Positions 7,053 through 16,523 of a stretch of 46,681 nt of DNA are shown here, one piece after another (position 1 is the stretch's first letter; each line of letters begins with the position of its first letter). Origin of the DNA: Acidobacteriota bacterium (GTDB lineage: Bacteria; Acidobacteriota; Vicinamibacteria; Fen-336); NCBI GenBank assembly GCA_003222275.1, contig QHVJ01000079.1, positions 1-46,681 of the forward strand, read 5' to 3'. Under the pieces are notes generated by a model. That model saw only the letters and a list, made by a program, of their open reading frames with translations, had not been told where the DNA came from and made no database searches. The translations under genes were made by a program, and so were the position numbers.

Positions 7053-9236
7053 CTACACCCTCAGTATCGGCAGGCGTCGCAGGCGCTTCCCCGTGGCGGC
7101 GAAAATGGCGTTCGCCACCGCGGGCGCGGCCGGCGGCAGGCCCGGCTCGCCGATGCCCGTCGGCCGCTCCGTGCTCGCCACCAGATGCACCTCCACCACC
7201 GGCATCTCCTGGATGCGCATGACCTCGAAGTCGTGGAAGTTGCTTTGCTCGGCCCGGCCCCCGGCGATCGTGATCGCGCCCTTCAGCGCCGCTGACAGGC
7301 CGTACACCACGGCGCTTTCCACCTGCGCCCGGACGCCGTCGGGATTCACTGCGCGCCCGCAGTCGACCGCGCACACGACGCGGTGGACGTGGGGGAGGCC
7401 CGCTTTGTCGACGGACACCTCCGCCACCTCGGCCACGTAGCTGTCGAAGGAGAAGGCGCAGGCGATGCCGCGCCCGCGCCCCGCTGGCAGCGGGCTTCCC
7501 CATCCCGCCTTGGCCGCCGCCAGGTCCAGCACGCCCTTGAACCGCCGCGTGTCGAGAGCAGATTCGGAATCCGGCGGCTGCTTGATCATGCGCGGCTCGG
7601 CGAGGAGGCGCTGCCGGAAGGCCAGCGGATCGGCCTTGGCCGCCGCGGCCAGCTCGTCGATGAACCCCTCGACGACGAAGGCGTTGAGCGAGGCTTCCAC
7701 CGACCGCCACCAGGCGACCGGCACTCCCGAAGGCACGGGCGCGTACTCCACGCGCAGGTTCGGCACCGCGTAGGCCAGATCGACGGCTCCGCCGATCTCG
7801 CTCGCTTCCGGCTTCACGCGGTCCGGCGGGTCCCAGAAGCTGCGGATGGACGTGGAGACGATCCGGTGATGCCAGGCGACCGCGTTGCCCTTCGCGTCGA
7901 CGGCGCCGCTCAGGCGGTGATAAGCGAAGGGGCGATAGAAGTCGTGCCGCATGTCGTCTTCGCGCGTCCACAGCAGCTGCACCGGGGCGCCCACCGCCTT
8001 GCCGACCTGGGCCGCCTCGACCACGAAGTCGGCCTGGTAGCGCCGCCCGAACCCGCCGCCCATCAGCGTCGTGTGGACGTTGATCGACGGCGGGGGCAGC
8101 CCGGTGACCTGGGCGATCGCGCTCCGCGTCCAGTCCGGAGCCTGCGTGGGCGACCACGCCTCCGCGCGGTCCGCCCGGATGTCCACGGTGCAGTTCATCG
8201 GCTCCATGGTCGCGTGGGCCTGGAAGGGCAGCTCGTAGACCGCATCGACCTTCTGCTCCGCGCCGACGAGCGTCGCCGCGGCGTCTCCCTCGTTGCGGAC
8301 CACCTTGCCCGGCTGGGCCGCGATCGTCTCGCTGGCCTGCCTCAGCGTCTGGCTGCTCTCGCTCGCGTGCGGGCCGTGGTCCCAATCGATCTGGAGCGCC
8401 TGGCGGCCCTGCATCGCCGCCCAGGTGCTGTCGGCCACCACCGCGATGCCGCCCGCGGTGTGCGCGCCGGCTCCGACGGCAGGGATCTCCAGCACGTGAC
8501 GAACGCCGGCGATCGCCTTCGCCTTCGTCGCATCGAACCGCGCGGCCTTGCCCCCGAAGGTCGGGCAACGCGCCACGACCGCGTAGAGGAGGCCGGGCAC
8601 CCTCACGTCGATGCCGAAGCGGGCGCTGCCGTCGACCTTCGACGGGATGTCCGTGCGGGCGATCGACTGGCCGACGATGTGGAAGTCGTCCGGGTTCTTG
8701 AGCGGCACCTTGTTGAAATCGGGGATCGGCAGCTTCGACGCCGCCTCGACCAGCTCGCCATAGGCGAGGCGCCGGCGGCGCGGGCCGTGCACGATGAAGC
8801 CCTTCTCGGCCCGGCACGTCGCCGGCTCCACGTTCCACGCCGTCGCGGCAGCGCGGACGAGCATCTCCCGCGCGGCCGCCCCCGCCTGCCGCAGCGGAAG
8901 CCATGACCCCGCGACGCTCCCGCTGCCCCCGGTGCCGTGATCGTAGATCGAGGGGTCGGTGGGCGCCTGCTCCACCCGCACGCCGTTCCAGTCCACCTCC
9001 AGCTCCTCGGCCAGGATCATCGGCATCGCCGTCAGCGCGCCCTGTCCCATCTCCGACTTGGCCGTGATCAGGGTGACGGTGCCGCTCTTGTCGATGTGGA
9101 TCCAGGCGTCGAAGGGACTCGGCTTCTTCTTCTCCTGGGCCTCCTGCGCCAGGGCGTCAATGGAGAAGCGGAAGCCGACCACGAGGGCGGCGCCGCCGGC
9201 GGCGCCGGTCTTCAGGAAGGCGCGGCGCGTCGTCAC
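7053..9236 (-). CDS. Molybdopterin-binding subunit of a two-subunit xanthine-oxidase-family hydroxylase (IorB-like)
   Basis: 727 residues, GTG start at 9236 overlapping the 2Fe-2S subunit stop (GTGA). N-terminal Tat signal [14 protein letters not shown] (twin Arg at 4-5). Cofactor motifs of aldehyde/xanthine dehydrogenases are present: [24 protein letters not shown] (393-399) and GIGEPGLPP with the presumed catalytic Glu697. Together with the neighbour it matches the isoquinoline 1-oxidoreductase type: a periplasmic molybdenum hydroxylase that adds water-derived oxygen to N-heterocycles or aldehydes. There is no FAD subunit next to it, which fits this type, where electrons go to a cytochrome or another acceptor. 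The substrate cannot be read from the sequence. Confidence 0.9.
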   Translation of the reverse strand: MTTRRAFLKTGAAGGAALVVGFRFSIDALAQEAQEKKKPSPFDAWIHIDKSGTVTLITAKSEMGQGALTAMPMILAEELEVDWNGVRVEQAPTDPSIYDHGTGGSGSVAGSWLPLRQAGAAAREMLVRAAATAWNVEPATCRAEKGFIVHGPRRRRLAYGELVEAASKLPIPDFNKVPLKNPDDFHIVGQSIARTDIPSKVDGSARFGIDVRVPGLLYAVVARCPTFGGKAARFDATKAKAIAGVRHVLEIPAVGAGAHTAGGIAVVADSTWAAMQGRQALQIDWDHGPHASESSQTLRQASETIAAQPGKVVRNEGDAAATLVGAEQKVDAVYELPFQAHATMEPMNCTVDIRADRAEAWSPTQAPDWTRSAIAQVTGLPPPSINVHTTLMGGGFGRRYQADFVVEAAQVGKAVGAPVQLLWTREDDMRHDFYRPFAYHRLSGAVDAKGNAVAWHHRIVSTSIRSFWDPPDRVKPEASEIGGAVDLAYAVPNLRVEYAPVPSGVPVAWWRSVEASLNAFVVEGFIDELAAAAKADPLAFRQRLLAEPRMIKQPPDSESALDTRRFKGVLDLAAAKAGWGSPLPAGRGRGIACAFSFDSYVAEVAEVSVDKAGLPHVHRVVCAVDCGRAVNPDGVRAQVESAVVYGLSAALKGAITIAGGRAEQSNFHDFEVMRIQEMPVVEVHLVASTERPTGIGEPGLPPAAPAVANAIFAATGKRLRRLPILRV

Positions 9237-9697
9237 TTCCCACCTCCTTCCGCCGCGCGGTGGACCGCGCGCCGGATACGCTGGTACGTCCCGCAGCGGC
9301 AGATGTGGCCGCCGAGCGCGTCGTCGATGTCGGCGTCGGTCGGCCTGGGCTTCTTCGCCAGCAGCGCCGACGCGCTCATGAGCATGCCGGACTGGCAGTA
9401 GCCGCACTGCGGGACCTGCTCGGCGATCCACGCCTGCTGGAGCGGATGGCTGCGATCGGCGGAAAGGCCTTCGATCGTGGTGATCTTCTTACCGTCCACG
9501 GTGCCGACCGGCGTCACGCAGGAGCGCGCCGCCACGCCCTCCACGTGGACGGTGCAGGCGCCGCATTGCGACATCCCACAACCGTACTTCGTGCCCGTGT
9601 AGCCGAGGGCGTCACGGAGCACCCAGAGGAGCGGGGTGTCCGGTGCGACGTCGACCGCCTGCGAGCGGCCGTTGACGACGAGGGTCAGCTCCGCCAT
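9233..9697 (-). CDS. 2Fe-2S subunit of the molybdenum hydroxylase (IorA-like)
   Basis: 154 residues from the ATG at 9697; extending further would run into the divergent deacetylase gene. The N-terminal plant-type ferredoxin domain has Cys40, 45, 48 and 60 ([13 protein letters not shown]), and the C-terminal helical domain has Cys98, 101, 133 and 135 ([19 protein letters not shown]), giving the two [2Fe-2S] clusters of this family. It passes electrons from the molybdenum centre to the outside acceptor. It has no signal of its own, so export would be by piggy-back on the Tat-carrying large subunit. Only 43 bp separate its start from the divergent gene at 9741, so both promoters sit in or across that gap. 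Confidence 0.93.
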   Translation of the reverse strand: MAELTLVVNGRSQAVDVAPDTPLLWVLRDALGYTGTKYGCGMSQCGACTVHVEGVAARSCVTPVGTVDGKKITTIEGLSADRSHPLQQAWIAEQVPQCGYCQSGMLMSASALLAKKPRPTDADIDDALGGHICRCGTYQRIRRAVHRAAEGGGK

Positions 9698-9740
9698 GTC
9701 GGGGTCAAACGTGCTACCCTCCGCCGCGGGAGGACGGGCG

Positions 9741-10697
9741 ATGAGAGCCGGGATGCTGGTCGCCGCGCTCGCGACGCTGGCGTGCGCGTGGACGGTCGCG
9801 AGTTCGCTGGCGGCTCCTGCTCGCACGATCGCCATTACCGTGGACGATCTGCCCTTCGTGGGATATGGCCTCGCCCTGACGGGTATCCAGGAGGAGACGG
9901 CCAAGCTGCTGTCAGCGCTGAAGCGGAACCGGGTCCCCGCGATCGGCTTCGTGAACGAGGACAAGCTCGAGGTCGAGGGTCAGTTCGAAGCCCAGGTTGC
10001 CCTCCTCCAGGCATGGCTGGACGCCGGCATGGAGCTGGGCAATCACGGCTACGGTCACATCGATTTCAACTCCACTCCGCGGGAGCGCTACGAGGAAGCG
10101 GTATTGAAGGGGGAGGTGGCGACGCGCAGGCTCCTCGCCCGCCGCGGCGCGCGACCGCGATACTATCGGCACCCTTTCACCCATACCGGGCCGACCCGCG
10201 AGGCCAAGGCGGCCTTCGAGGCTTTCCTTGGCGCCCACGACTACGCCGTCGCCCCCTTCACGGTCGAGGACGCGGACTACCTCTTTGCCAAGGCGTACTC
10301 GGATGCCCGGCGGGCCGGCAACGCCGCCCTCGCCGAGAAGGTGCGCACCGCCTATCTCGACCATCAGGACACCATGCTCGCCTTCTTCGAGGCCGAGTCC
10401 CGTGACCTCTTCGCCCGGGACGTTCCCCAGATCCTTCTGATCCACGCGAACGAGCTGAACGCGGGAGCCATGGAAGAAGTACTCGCGCGGCTCCGGAAGC
10501 GCGGCTACGGCTTCGTCTCCCTCGACGAGGCGCTGCGCGACGAGTCGTACCGCAGCCCGGACGGCTATGTCGGCAAGGTGGGGCCTTCCTGGCTGCACCG
10601 CTGGCGCGCCGGCCGCGGCGGGGACGTGCAGTCCGCGCTCCGACGGGAGCCGGATCCGCCCCCGTGGGTCATGCGCCTCGTCCAGGGAGTGCCCTAG
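9741..10697 (+). CDS. Secreted polysaccharide deacetylase family protein
   Basis: 318 residues. The ATG at 9741 follows a GGGAGG ribosome binding site and starts a signal peptide ([27 protein letters not shown]). NodB-type deacetylase motifs: TVDDLP with Asp35/Asp36, NHGYGH with His102 and His106 as metal ligands, then [10 protein letters not shown]. The C-terminal part ([36 protein letters not shown]) has the usual final His motif. It should remove acyl groups from a polysaccharide, peptidoglycan or a small acylated substrate in the periplasm. Its stop shares the CTAG tetranucleotide with the convergent gene ending at 10694. Confidence 0.88.
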   Translation: MRAGMLVAALATLACAWTVASSLAAPARTIAITVDDLPFVGYGLALTGIQEETAKLLSALKRNRVPAIGFVNEDKLEVEGQFEAQVALLQAWLDAGMELGNHGYGHIDFNSTPRERYEEAVLKGEVATRRLLARRGARPRYYRHPFTHTGPTREAKAAFEAFLGAHDYAVAPFTVEDADYLFAKAYSDARRAGNAALAEKVRTAYLDHQDTMLAFFEAESRDLFARDVPQILLIHANELNAGAMEEVLARLRKRGYGFVSLDEALRDESYRSPDGYVGKVGPSWLHRWRAGRGGDVQSALRREPDPPPWVMRLVQGVP

Positions 10698-11350
10698 TCC
10701 TTCTTCTGCTCCTCCCACTCGACCTCGATCTTTCCGTCGGGGTCGAGGGCGAGGATGGCGTTCGAGAGCCGATCGGTCCGCGTCTTGATCGGGAGAGACA
10801 CCTCGAAGGCCAACTCGTCCGGGCCGGTGGTTCGGGCCTCGAATCGCGGCACCTTCCCCCGCAGCAGAGTTCCCACGCGCGAACGCAGCTTGTCCACGTC
10901 CTTGCCCTTGATCTTGAGGGTGAACGCCTTCCGGGCCTCGGGCTCCAGCGATTCCAGCAGCCAGAGCACGCCCAGGATGAACACGGTGGCGCCGGCGGCG
11001 ATCAGGTAGATCCCCGTACCCGAGGCCAATCCCACGGCGAGGGCGGCGAGCATGACCGCCGCGTCCTTCGGGTCCTCGATCTTGGAGCGGTACCGCACCA
11101 GGCTGGCCGCTCCCGCGATGCCGAAGGCCCGGGCCAGGCTCGCCCCCACGACGATCATCACCAACGCGCCGATGATGGCCAGGACGATCTGGGTCTGGAT
11201 CACCGCGGGCTGCCGCGGCGGGGTTCCACGGCGCGCGGGACGGAAGGCGAGGGCGGCTCCCAGCGCCCCCGCGATCGGGAGCGCGATCACCGCCCGGATC
11301 ATAAGCTCCACGCCGACGGACTCCGGCATCGCTTGGACCGGTTGCTGCAT
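10694..11350 (-). CDS. Integral membrane protein, DUF4956/MgtC-like
   Basis: 218 residues. Three hydrophobic segments (about 13-37, 50-75, 95-130), with the conserved-looking loop LARAFGIAGAASLVRYRSKIEDPKDAAVMLAALAVGLA split between them; this resembles DUF4956 and, more remotely, MgtC/SapB proteins. A soluble alpha/beta C-terminal domain follows (KAFTLKIKGKDVDKLRSRV .. [11 protein letters not shown]), plausibly cytoplasmic. The molecular function of DUF4956 is unknown. The ATG overlaps the stop of the esterase gene by one base (TGATG), so it belongs to the cupin-esterase operon. The stop codon overlaps the convergent deacetylase stop. Confidence 0.65.
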   Translation of the reverse strand: MQQPVQAMPESVGVELMIRAVIALPIAGALGAALAFRPARRGTPPRQPAVIQTQIVLAIIGALVMIVVGASLARAFGIAGAASLVRYRSKIEDPKDAAVMLAALAVGLASGTGIYLIAAGATVFILGVLWLLESLEPEARKAFTLKIKGKDVDKLRSRVGTLLRGKVPRFEARTTGPDELAFEVSLPIKTRTDRLSNAILALDPDGKIEVEWEEQKKD

Positions 11351-13110
11351 CAATACCTCCAGCTCGTGACGTCGCCACCGGTCGGCGCCGTCGCCAGGAT
11401 CCGCTGCACGATCTTCGGCGCGAACAACTGATGATAGCGCAGCCGGGAGATGGCGTTGGGCCGCGTGTGGTCGCCGTTCCAGCAGTGCTCCGCGCGCGGC
11501 TCGTAATCCACCTCGCCCTCGTACGGCGGATCGGTCGTGGTCTTCAGGAAGTCCTCGACGAGATACACCGCGTTGTTGAGGTAGTAGTTGTCCGCCTCTC
11601 CCACGTAGAGGTGGAGCTTTCCCTGCAGCTTCTTGCCGAGCCCCTTGGACCAGTCGCGGCGCAGGATGTACGACAGATCGTAGTGGTCGCGCCAGTAGGA
11701 CGCCACGTCGCGGTCGATGAGGCCGGTCCGCTTGTCCCAGATCCGCTTCGGGTAACCGTCGGGTCCGGCCGGCGAGTACACCGCCTCCCAGATGTCCCAC
11801 TGCTGCCCGCTGCGGCTCTTCGTGCCCAGCACCAGCTCGAGCCGGTTCACTTCCTCCAGCGTCGTGCTGACGTGACCGAGGTAGTTCCGCATCCCCGGCC
11901 GAGGCGTCTGCTTCCAGGAGTCGTCGACGCGGTAGGCGTTCTTGTCCTTGTACATGTCGACCACGGTGTAAGCGCGGAAGTCGATGGGGTCCGGGCACGC
12001 GCAGTACGCGCCGTTGTACTCGTCGGGATAGAAGATCTGCGCGCCCATGGCCTCCCAGCCTCCCGTCGAGCCGCCGTACATGAAGCGGGCCCAGCCCGCG
12101 CCGATGGCGCGGTACTTCTTCTCGAGGTACGGGATCAGCTCGTAGGTGATCGCGTCGCCGTAGGGGCCGAGGTTGGCCGAGTTCACCGCGTAGGAGTCGT
12201 CGTAGTACGGGTTGGCGTGCTGGATCTCGATCACGATCGTGCGGGGATAGCCCGGGCCCGTCCAGTCCTCGTAGAACTGGTAGGCCTGCTCCTGCTGGAT
12301 GCGGTTGTAGCAGTCGAGGCGGAAGCGCTCGGAGTACTCGCATTTCAGGTTCGGGTCGGGCGGCGTCTCGCGAAAGCTGTCCACGGTCTGCGGAAAATGG
12401 CCGTGGAAGATCACGAGCGGGTAGCGAGCCAGCGGATGCTCGTCGTAGCCCTCCGGCAGCAGGACGTGCGCGCCGAGGAAGAACGGCCGGCCCCAGAACT
12501 TCGAGAGGCGCTCGCTCTGGATCCTCTCGTGCCGGACGTACTTCGTCGCCGGCGGGTCGGGAATGGGCGGGATGATCTTGTCGAGCGCGATCTCCACGCT
12601 GCCTGTGCTCCCGGGGTCGATCGTTACCGCCTGCGGCGTGGAGTAGAGGTTGCCGGGGGCGCGATTCCACTGCTGGCCCTCGCCCCGGTCCATCGGCAGC
12701 TTCACGGTGTGGCCGTCCGCGCGGTGGAACGTCTCGTACCGATGGAGCACGGCCTGCACGGTGTACTTCCCGGCGGGGAGGTCCTGGATGCTGTCCCGCG
12801 GATAGCCCAGGACGCTCGCGTCGACGGTGGCCGGCTCGCCCGGCTTCAGGCCGTCGACGTCGATGCCGAACACGAGCTGGGTCTTCGGGCCCTCGCTGAT
12901 CTGGAAGCGCGGCTCCTGGGTGGCGTCGTTCGAGACGAGGAGCAGGACCCGCCCGTCGAGGGCCTCCCCGCTCAGCTCCGGCCCGAAGTGGATGCGAAAC
13001 CGCAACGGTCCGGCCTCGGTCGCGTCGGACATCACCGACAGCGGCCGGCCGAGGCTCAGGATCGCGAGCGCGAAGATCCGGCTCGCCGCGCGAGTCGTCC
13101 CTGCCTTCAC
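11350..13110 (-). CDS. Secreted esterase-like alpha/beta hydrolase
   Basis: 586 residues with a GTG start at 13110 overlapping the cupin stop (GTGA) and a hydrophobic N-terminal signal (RIFALAILSLGRPLSVMSDA). An N-terminal beta domain of about 200 residues precedes the hydrolase fold (YPLVIFHGHFP ..). The nucleophile is very likely Ser348 in MYGGSTGGW, with a candidate catalytic His548 (or His542) in AEHCWNGDH. The layout resembles enterochelin-esterase (Fes/esterase D)-like enzymes with an extra N-terminal domain, but no siderophore genes are near, so the substrate is open. It is expected in the periplasm or outside the cell. Confidence 0.75.
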   Translation of the reverse strand: MKAGTTRAASRIFALAILSLGRPLSVMSDATEAGPLRFRIHFGPELSGEALDGRVLLLVSNDATQEPRFQISEGPKTQLVFGIDVDGLKPGEPATVDASVLGYPRDSIQDLPAGKYTVQAVLHRYETFHRADGHTVKLPMDRGEGQQWNRAPGNLYSTPQAVTIDPGSTGSVEIALDKIIPPIPDPPATKYVRHERIQSERLSKFWGRPFFLGAHVLLPEGYDEHPLARYPLVIFHGHFPQTVDSFRETPPDPNLKCEYSERFRLDCYNRIQQEQAYQFYEDWTGPGYPRTIVIEIQHANPYYDDSYAVNSANLGPYGDAITYELIPYLEKKYRAIGAGWARFMYGGSTGGWEAMGAQIFYPDEYNGAYCACPDPIDFRAYTVVDMYKDKNAYRVDDSWKQTPRPGMRNYLGHVSTTLEEVNRLELVLGTKSRSGQQWDIWEAVYSPAGPDGYPKRIWDKRTGLIDRDVASYWRDHYDLSYILRRDWSKGLGKKLQGKLHLYVGEADNYYLNNAVYLVEDFLKTTTDPPYEGEVDYEPRAEHCWNGDHTRPNAISRLRYHQLFAPKIVQRILATAPTGGDVTSWRY

Positions 13111-13604
13111 TTCGCTCCCGTCTTGCTCGGGTCGTCGGCCGGGTTCACGTAGTTGATCTGAAACGGCCCCGTGCCCTGGACCTGGACGGTCGCGCCTGCC
13201 TTCGTCGTCGCGTAGTGGCGAGCCTGCGCCGGCATCAACGCATAACCACCGGCCGGGAGCGCCTTGAGAGCCTTGGCGTCGAACTTGTCGCCCATTGCCA
13301 TGGAGAAGGTGCCGGAGACCACGGTCACCTGCTCGTCGGTGGGATGCCAGTGCGGCGCTATCCGGTACCCGGCGGGCATCCGCAGGCGGACGGCGAACGG
13401 TCCCGCTTGGCCCGGATCTCCGGAGAGCACGACCATCTTCGCGCCCTTCGGCAGGACCGGCGGTGCTTCGCCCCACTTCAGCTCCGCCGCCGTCGACATC
13501 ACGTGGGACGCGGCGGAAGCTCCCTGCTGGGCGACGACGGGGCCGCGCCCCGACACCAACAGAACACCCAGCCCGCAGGCGGTCACGGTCACTATCCTGT
13601 TCAT
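13107..13604 (-). CDS. Secreted cupin-domain protein
   Basis: 165 residues. Signal peptide MNRIVTVTACGLGVLLVSGRGPVVAQ, then one cupin barrel: motif 1 as HWHPTDEQVTVVSGTF (two His and one Glu as likely metal ligands), motif 2 around YALMPAQARHYA with another His. Such small periplasmic cupins are common, and the ligand is rarely known. A GGGAGG ribosome binding site lies before the ATG at 13604. First gene of a three-gene operon with the esterase and the DUF4956-like membrane protein (overlaps of 4 and 1 bases). Confidence 0.82.
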   Translation of the reverse strand: MNRIVTVTACGLGVLLVSGRGPVVAQQGASAASHVMSTAAELKWGEAPPVLPKGAKMVVLSGDPGQAGPFAVRLRMPAGYRIAPHWHPTDEQVTVVSGTFSMAMGDKFDAKALKALPAGGYALMPAQARHYATTKAGATVQVQGTGPFQINYVNPADDPSKTGAK

Positions 13605-13644
13605 AGAATGCCTCCCGAGTTGGCTGGATTCTAGGCCGAGCGGG

Positions 13645-13911
13645 CCTCGACGTCAGCCCCTGCCCCCACGCTGTTCAAGTTGGACATCGGCGCGGCGTGG
13701 CGGAGGGCGCGCGGACGGGTCTCGCCAACGTGCTGACGGCCGGGCTGTTCCTGGCCGCCCTCCTCTTCGCGCCCACGGCGCGGTCGGCATCGTCTTTTAT
13801 GTGCTCGTCAAGGCCGGCGCCGGCCGCCGCCGCGAGATCTCGTGGCTGATGTGGGTGCTGGCCGCGGTGCTGGTGGTCGCGTACGCGCTGCTGCCTCGTC
13901 TCCGCCACTAG
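13645..13911 (+). pseudogene. Decayed NCS2-family purine permease (AzgA/PbuG type)
   Basis: Three blocks typical of hypoxanthine/guanine/adenine permeases are found in the right order but in three different frames. The first is SAPAPTLFKLDIGAA (13653-13697). The second is VAEGARTGLANVLTAGLF followed by LAALLFAP (13697-13774). The third is GIVFYVLVKAGAGRRREI, continuing SWLMWVLAAVLVVAYALLPRL to the stop at 13911. In intact proteins about 60-100 residues lie between successive blocks, so at least two large internal deletions have occurred in addition to loss of the 5' half. No start codon or ribosome binding site remains. Assignment rests on motif recognition of the family and is not an alignment. 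Confidence 0.7.
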
Positions 13912-13949
13912 CGAGACTGCACGATTCGGCGGTGGTTCCTTGACGGCGA

Positions 13950-16523
13950 GTGGTGCGGAGCGTAGTCTGCCCCGATGAGTGCGCAGTCGCCCTGGGACCG
14001 TCCCCTGCGGGTGACGGCGACGGCCTTCGGATCGTGCCCGACGATCTGAACCCGGCGGCGGCCGGAAGCGCCGAGCTGCAGGAAGCGGTCTTCGAGCTGC
14101 AGCAATACCTCTCCGACCGTCTGCCCCCTCTCATGGTGGTGGATTCGGTGGCGCTCCTGGTTCAGCAACCGCCGGCGCTGCTGGCGGCGGAGATCGGGGT
14201 GTGGGTCGCCCACCAGCGCCCCGCCGTTCCCGACTTGTCCGTCGCCGACCTGCTCTTCCACGCGACGAACAAGATCGCGATGATGGGCGAGCTGGACCTC
14301 GTGCCGCAGGCGGCCATCGCGCAGTGCCTCGCGGGCCTCACCGATCCGCTCGTCGCTCAGTGTCCCGAGGAGGAGCGCAGCCTGCTCCGGCAGAACCTCG
14401 AGCGCATCCGGCATTCCTCCCTGGCTGGCGTCGGTGCCCAGGCCGTCCCTATCCTCGACCGACAGCCGGGCGCCGATGCGGCCCAGAAGGCTCGGGAGAA
14501 GGCGTCGAGCCCCACGCTCACGCCCGCCGCGGCCCGCGGCCTGCGGCGGCTCTCCCTGTTCCTCGAGCGCCTGCAGGCACCCGCGCCGGGAGCGCCGGCA
14601 GGCGTGGCCGGAGCCGCGCACCCACCGGAACAGCGCACCGAAGTGGCGTCCCAGTTCATGACCGCCGCGGCCGTCCAGTCGTCGACCGCGAAGGAGCTGG
14701 AAGAGCAGCTCGCCCCGTTGCGCCAGTTCGGGATCGACACCAACCCGGACCAGGTGGTGCGGGCCCTGGCTCGCTCGCTGCCCGGCTGGGGCAGCCTGCC
14801 GGCGGCCCCCGGCGCGGAGACCCCCCTCGTCGGGCTCCAGCTCAACGCGATGCGCAAGATCGTCACTCTCGCCGAGGCGCCCGAGGAAGCGGCCAAGCGC
14901 TTCCGCGAGCTCGTGCACGCCGCCATCGAGCAGTTCAACGAGGGAAACCTGGGACGAGCCGTCACGATGTTCGAGCTCTCGGAACAGCTCGCCGCCGAGC
15001 AGAAGGTGAAGCCGGTCTTCCTCGAGGCCCTGCGCAAGAGCGGGAGCGAGTACCTGGACCCGGAGCGGCTGCGCCGCTTCGCCGAGCGGGCGGAGGCGCG
15101 GCCGTCCCTGCGCGTGATCCTGAACTTCTTCGACCCGCTGCGGCCGGAGGGGCTGCTGCTCCAGCTCGACCGCGAGCCCCGCCGCGAGCGGCGTTATCAG
15201 CTCCTCGCCATGCTGGAGGCCCACGACAAGCCCGCACGGCTGAAGGCCTGGGAGCTGCTCAAGGCCTCGGTCGATACCCCCGGGTCGGACGCGGACCCGT
15301 TCTTCCAGGGGAACCTCGTGTACCTGCTGCGGATGATCCCGCGCCCTCCGGAGGCCTCGGTCGACGACGAGGTGCAGGTCGTGATGCGGACGCCGGGACG
15401 CGACAGCCCGGCCCCCGTGGTGAAGCAGGTCATCGCCTTCCTCGCGAGCGTGCACCACGAGAAATCCGAGCGCGCCCTCATCACGTACCTCCGGCTGTTC
15501 GAGAACATGCTCCTGCAGCCGGCGACGGCGGTCTACTCGCTCCCCGACATCGAGATGCTCCTCGACCGCACGTGTACCGCTCTCGCCCGCTACGGCAGTC
15601 CCCGGGCGTGGCGCGCCCTCGTCGACCACGGGCTCAAGGCAGAACCCCGGCTCGGCAGCCCGATGGCCCGGCTGGTGGAGGCGGGGCGGCAGGACCTCTC
15701 GGGCAGCAAGGATCTGGTCGAGCGGGTGATCGCGGCCCTGAAGGCGGAGCTGCCCAAGAGCGTGCTCGGGTTCACGGTCAAGAAGGACGACGACCGGATC
15801 ATCTGGCTGATCCAGGCCCTCTCGGGTACGCCGCTGCTCGAGGTCCGCGCGGCCCTCCAGGACGTCGCCGACAAGCACCCGGGCACGAAATTCGCCGAAG
15901 CCGCCGCGAAGACCCTGGCGGCGTTCGACGCCGTGGGCAAGCCCCCCGAGCCCGCGGCCGGCCTCTCCGGCGACCTCGACCTGTTCGGCCTGCCGAGCGT
16001 GCTCCAGACGCTCAGCCAGTCGCAGCTCACCGGTGTGCTCAGCCTGATGAAGGCCCCGGGGAAGATCGAAGCCTCCGTGGTCCTCGAGAAGGGCCTGTTC
16101 CGCGGAGCGCAGCTCGCGACCCTGCGCGGAGCGGAGGCGATGTATCAGCTCTTCGAGAAGCCCTTCCCCGGAACCTTCGCCTTCATCAGCCGGGCCGACC
16201 TTGCGGCGTACGGACCCACGTCCGAGCCCCAGGACGTGCTGGGGCTGCTTCTCGAGGGGGTTCGCCGGCACGACGAGTTCAAGCGGGCGGCGGCGCTGGT
16301 GCCGGACGACGCCGTCATCGAACCCACGGGGTCGGCGTCGACTCCCCTGCCGGAGGAGGATGCGGACTTCATCCGGCTCGTGTGGACCACGGCCGCCAAG
16401 GGGACGACCGTCGCGGCCTGCGAGGCGGCCATTCCGACGGACAGCTATCGCACCCGACGGCTCCTGGCCCACTGGGTCGAAGAAGGGTCGCTCAAGGCCG
16501 CCGCCGCCCCGGCCCGGACCTAG
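13950..16523 (+). CDS. Large helical-repeat protein with C-terminal DUF4388 domain
   Basis: 857 residues if the GTG at 13950 is used. The start is uncertain: another GTG lies at 14034, and an ATG at 13974-13976 opens a short different frame (MSAQSPWDRPLRV..) that could be the true N-terminus if a frameshift exists. Most of the protein is helical and Ala/Leu-rich, HEAT- or TPR-like in appearance (e.g. AIEQFNEGNLGRAVTMFELSEQL). Residues about 670-755 form a DUF4388 (PatA-N-like) module: LSGDLDLFGLPSVLQTLSQS, LTGVLSL, FRGAQLATLRGAEAMYQLF, and a winged-helix-like end follows. DUF4388 proteins are linked to signalling and gliding systems; no partner is visible here. Cytoplasmic, no signal peptide. 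Confidence 0.72.
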   Translation: MVRSVVCPDECAVALGPSPAGDGDGLRIVPDDLNPAAAGSAELQEAVFELQQYLSDRLPPLMVVDSVALLVQQPPALLAAEIGVWVAHQRPAVPDLSVADLLFHATNKIAMMGELDLVPQAAIAQCLAGLTDPLVAQCPEEERSLLRQNLERIRHSSLAGVGAQAVPILDRQPGADAAQKAREKASSPTLTPAAARGLRRLSLFLERLQAPAPGAPAGVAGAAHPPEQRTEVASQFMTAAAVQSSTAKELEEQLAPLRQFGIDTNPDQVVRALARSLPGWGSLPAAPGAETPLVGLQLNAMRKIVTLAEAPEEAAKRFRELVHAAIEQFNEGNLGRAVTMFELSEQLAAEQKVKPVFLEALRKSGSEYLDPERLRRFAERAEARPSLRVILNFFDPLRPEGLLLQLDREPRRERRYQLLAMLEAHDKPARLKAWELLKASVDTPGSDADPFFQGNLVYLLRMIPRPPEASVDDEVQVVMRTPGRDSPAPVVKQVIAFLASVHHEKSERALITYLRLFENMLLQPATAVYSLPDIEMLLDRTCTALARYGSPRAWRALVDHGLKAEPRLGSPMARLVEAGRQDLSGSKDLVERVIAALKAELPKSVLGFTVKKDDDRIIWLIQALSGTPLLEVRAALQDVADKHPGTKFAEAAAKTLAAFDAVGKPPEPAAGLSGDLDLFGLPSVLQTLSQSQLTGVLSLMKAPGKIEASVVLEKGLFRGAQLATLRGAEAMYQLFEKPFPGTFAFISRADLAAYGPTSEPQDVLGLLLEGVRRHDEFKRAAALVPDDAVIEPTGSASTPLPEEDADFIRLVWTTAAKGTTVAACEAAIPTDSYRTRRLLAHWVEEGSLKAAAAPART

